The notes under the pieces: generated by a model
Told to the model about the DNA's origin: nothing
The model's input: the letters and a program-made list of their open reading frames with translations, nothing else
Database searches by the model: none
Shown: positions 13,842-13,968 of the stretch, piece by piece
Layout of the letters: each line of letters starts with the position of its first letter
How positions within the stretch are numbered: position 1 is the first letter of the stretch
Assembly (NCBI GenBank): GCA_017391545.1
Contig: JAFOYD010000128.1
Coordinates: 1-13,968, forward strand
Direction: 5' to 3'
DNA length: 13,968 bases
DNA from: Lachnospiraceae bacterium
GTDB lineage: Bacteria > Bacillota > Clostridia > Lachnospirales > Lachnospiraceae
Position numbers and translations under genes: made by a program

Positions 13842-13968
13842 ACCCCGGATTGATGGATGAGCGGGGTATGGAAGAGTCGGACTGGGCACCTGTACCCCGG
13901 ATTCAGAGGGAGTCGGGGTATAGAAGAGTCGGACTGGGCACCTGTACCCCGTTTTGAGGGATGAGCGG
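13842..13968. repeat. 52-bp tandem array of hairpin-forming repeats, runs off the window
   Basis: Exact 52-bp period: unit 1 is 13842-13893, unit 2 is 13894-13945, and a third begins at 13946 and is cut by the window edge. Units 1 and 2 agree at 43 of 52 positions; eight of nine differences lie in one 10-nt stretch. Re-phased, a 38-nt block (13862-13899 and 13914-13951) alternates with 14-nt variable segments (13848-13861, 13900-13913 and one after 13951). Block ends are inverted repeats (CGGGGTA and TACCCCG), so each arm may pair within its own block or with its neighbour across the variable segment. The period is not a multiple of three and frames contain stops, so it is not protein repeats. 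Copy 2 is followed by TTTT and may also act as a weak terminator for the comEC operon. Confidence 0.85.

Noticed and set aside
13842..13968. CRISPR array
   Set aside because: Conserved blocks alternate with variable segments, but the segments are only 14 nt, resemble each other in part, and no cas gene is in view. A hairpin tandem repeat fits better.

Overview
The window looks like chromosomal DNA of a gut-type Clostridia, most probably a member of the Lachnospiraceae. This is inferred from moderate GC content, strong AGGAG-type ribosome sites, AT-rich intergenic promoters, an M18 aminopeptidase, a 7TM-type hybrid histidine kinase, EAL proteins with worn GGDEF domains, and a GerMN lipoprotein beside competence genes. 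No rRNA, tRNA, transposase or true CRISPR array is visible.

Left part (1-5440). The window opens in the last 52 codons of an EamA/DMT-type permease, closed by a perfect 15-bp bidirectional terminator. Next come a minus-strand EAL-domain protein (224-1891), a plus-strand M18 metallo-aminopeptidase (2108-3508) and a second minus-strand EAL protein (3564-5273). Both EAL proteins keep every recognisable c-di-GMP phosphodiesterase residue, but their GGDEF motifs are degraded (AGSDEF and GGDNF). Both probably lower c-di-GMP or sense nucleotides. The aminopeptidase and the second EAL gene converge on one bidirectional hairpin whose loop holds the EAL stop codon.

Middle (5444-7606). A hybrid histidine kinase (7TM sensor, PAS, HisKA, HATPase, receiver) is read in one frame but is cut by a single in-frame TAG, two codons before the ATG of the phospho-acceptor H-box. 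Everything on both sides is intact. The locus is therefore a very recent nonsense mutant, a sequencing error, or a kinase made by read-through or re-initiation.

Right part (7689-13815). Five tightly spaced plus-strand genes form a probable operon: lipoprotein-like comEA, an OmpR/PhoB-family response regulator, a membrane histidine kinase, a lipoprotein with two GerMN-like domains, and comEC. The DNA-uptake genes comEA and comEC thus flank a regulator-kinase-GerMN lipoprotein module, which in layout resembles the actinobacterial MtrA-MtrB-LpqB envelope system. A candidate promoter sits just before comEA and no internal terminator is seen.

Right edge (13842-13968). Starting 26 bp after the comEC stop is a tandem array with an exact 52-bp period. 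It consists of a 38-nt conserved block whose ends are inverted repeats, alternating with variable 14-nt segments, and it runs off the window. It is non-coding in any continuous frame. With the interrupted kinase, it is the most unusual element here.
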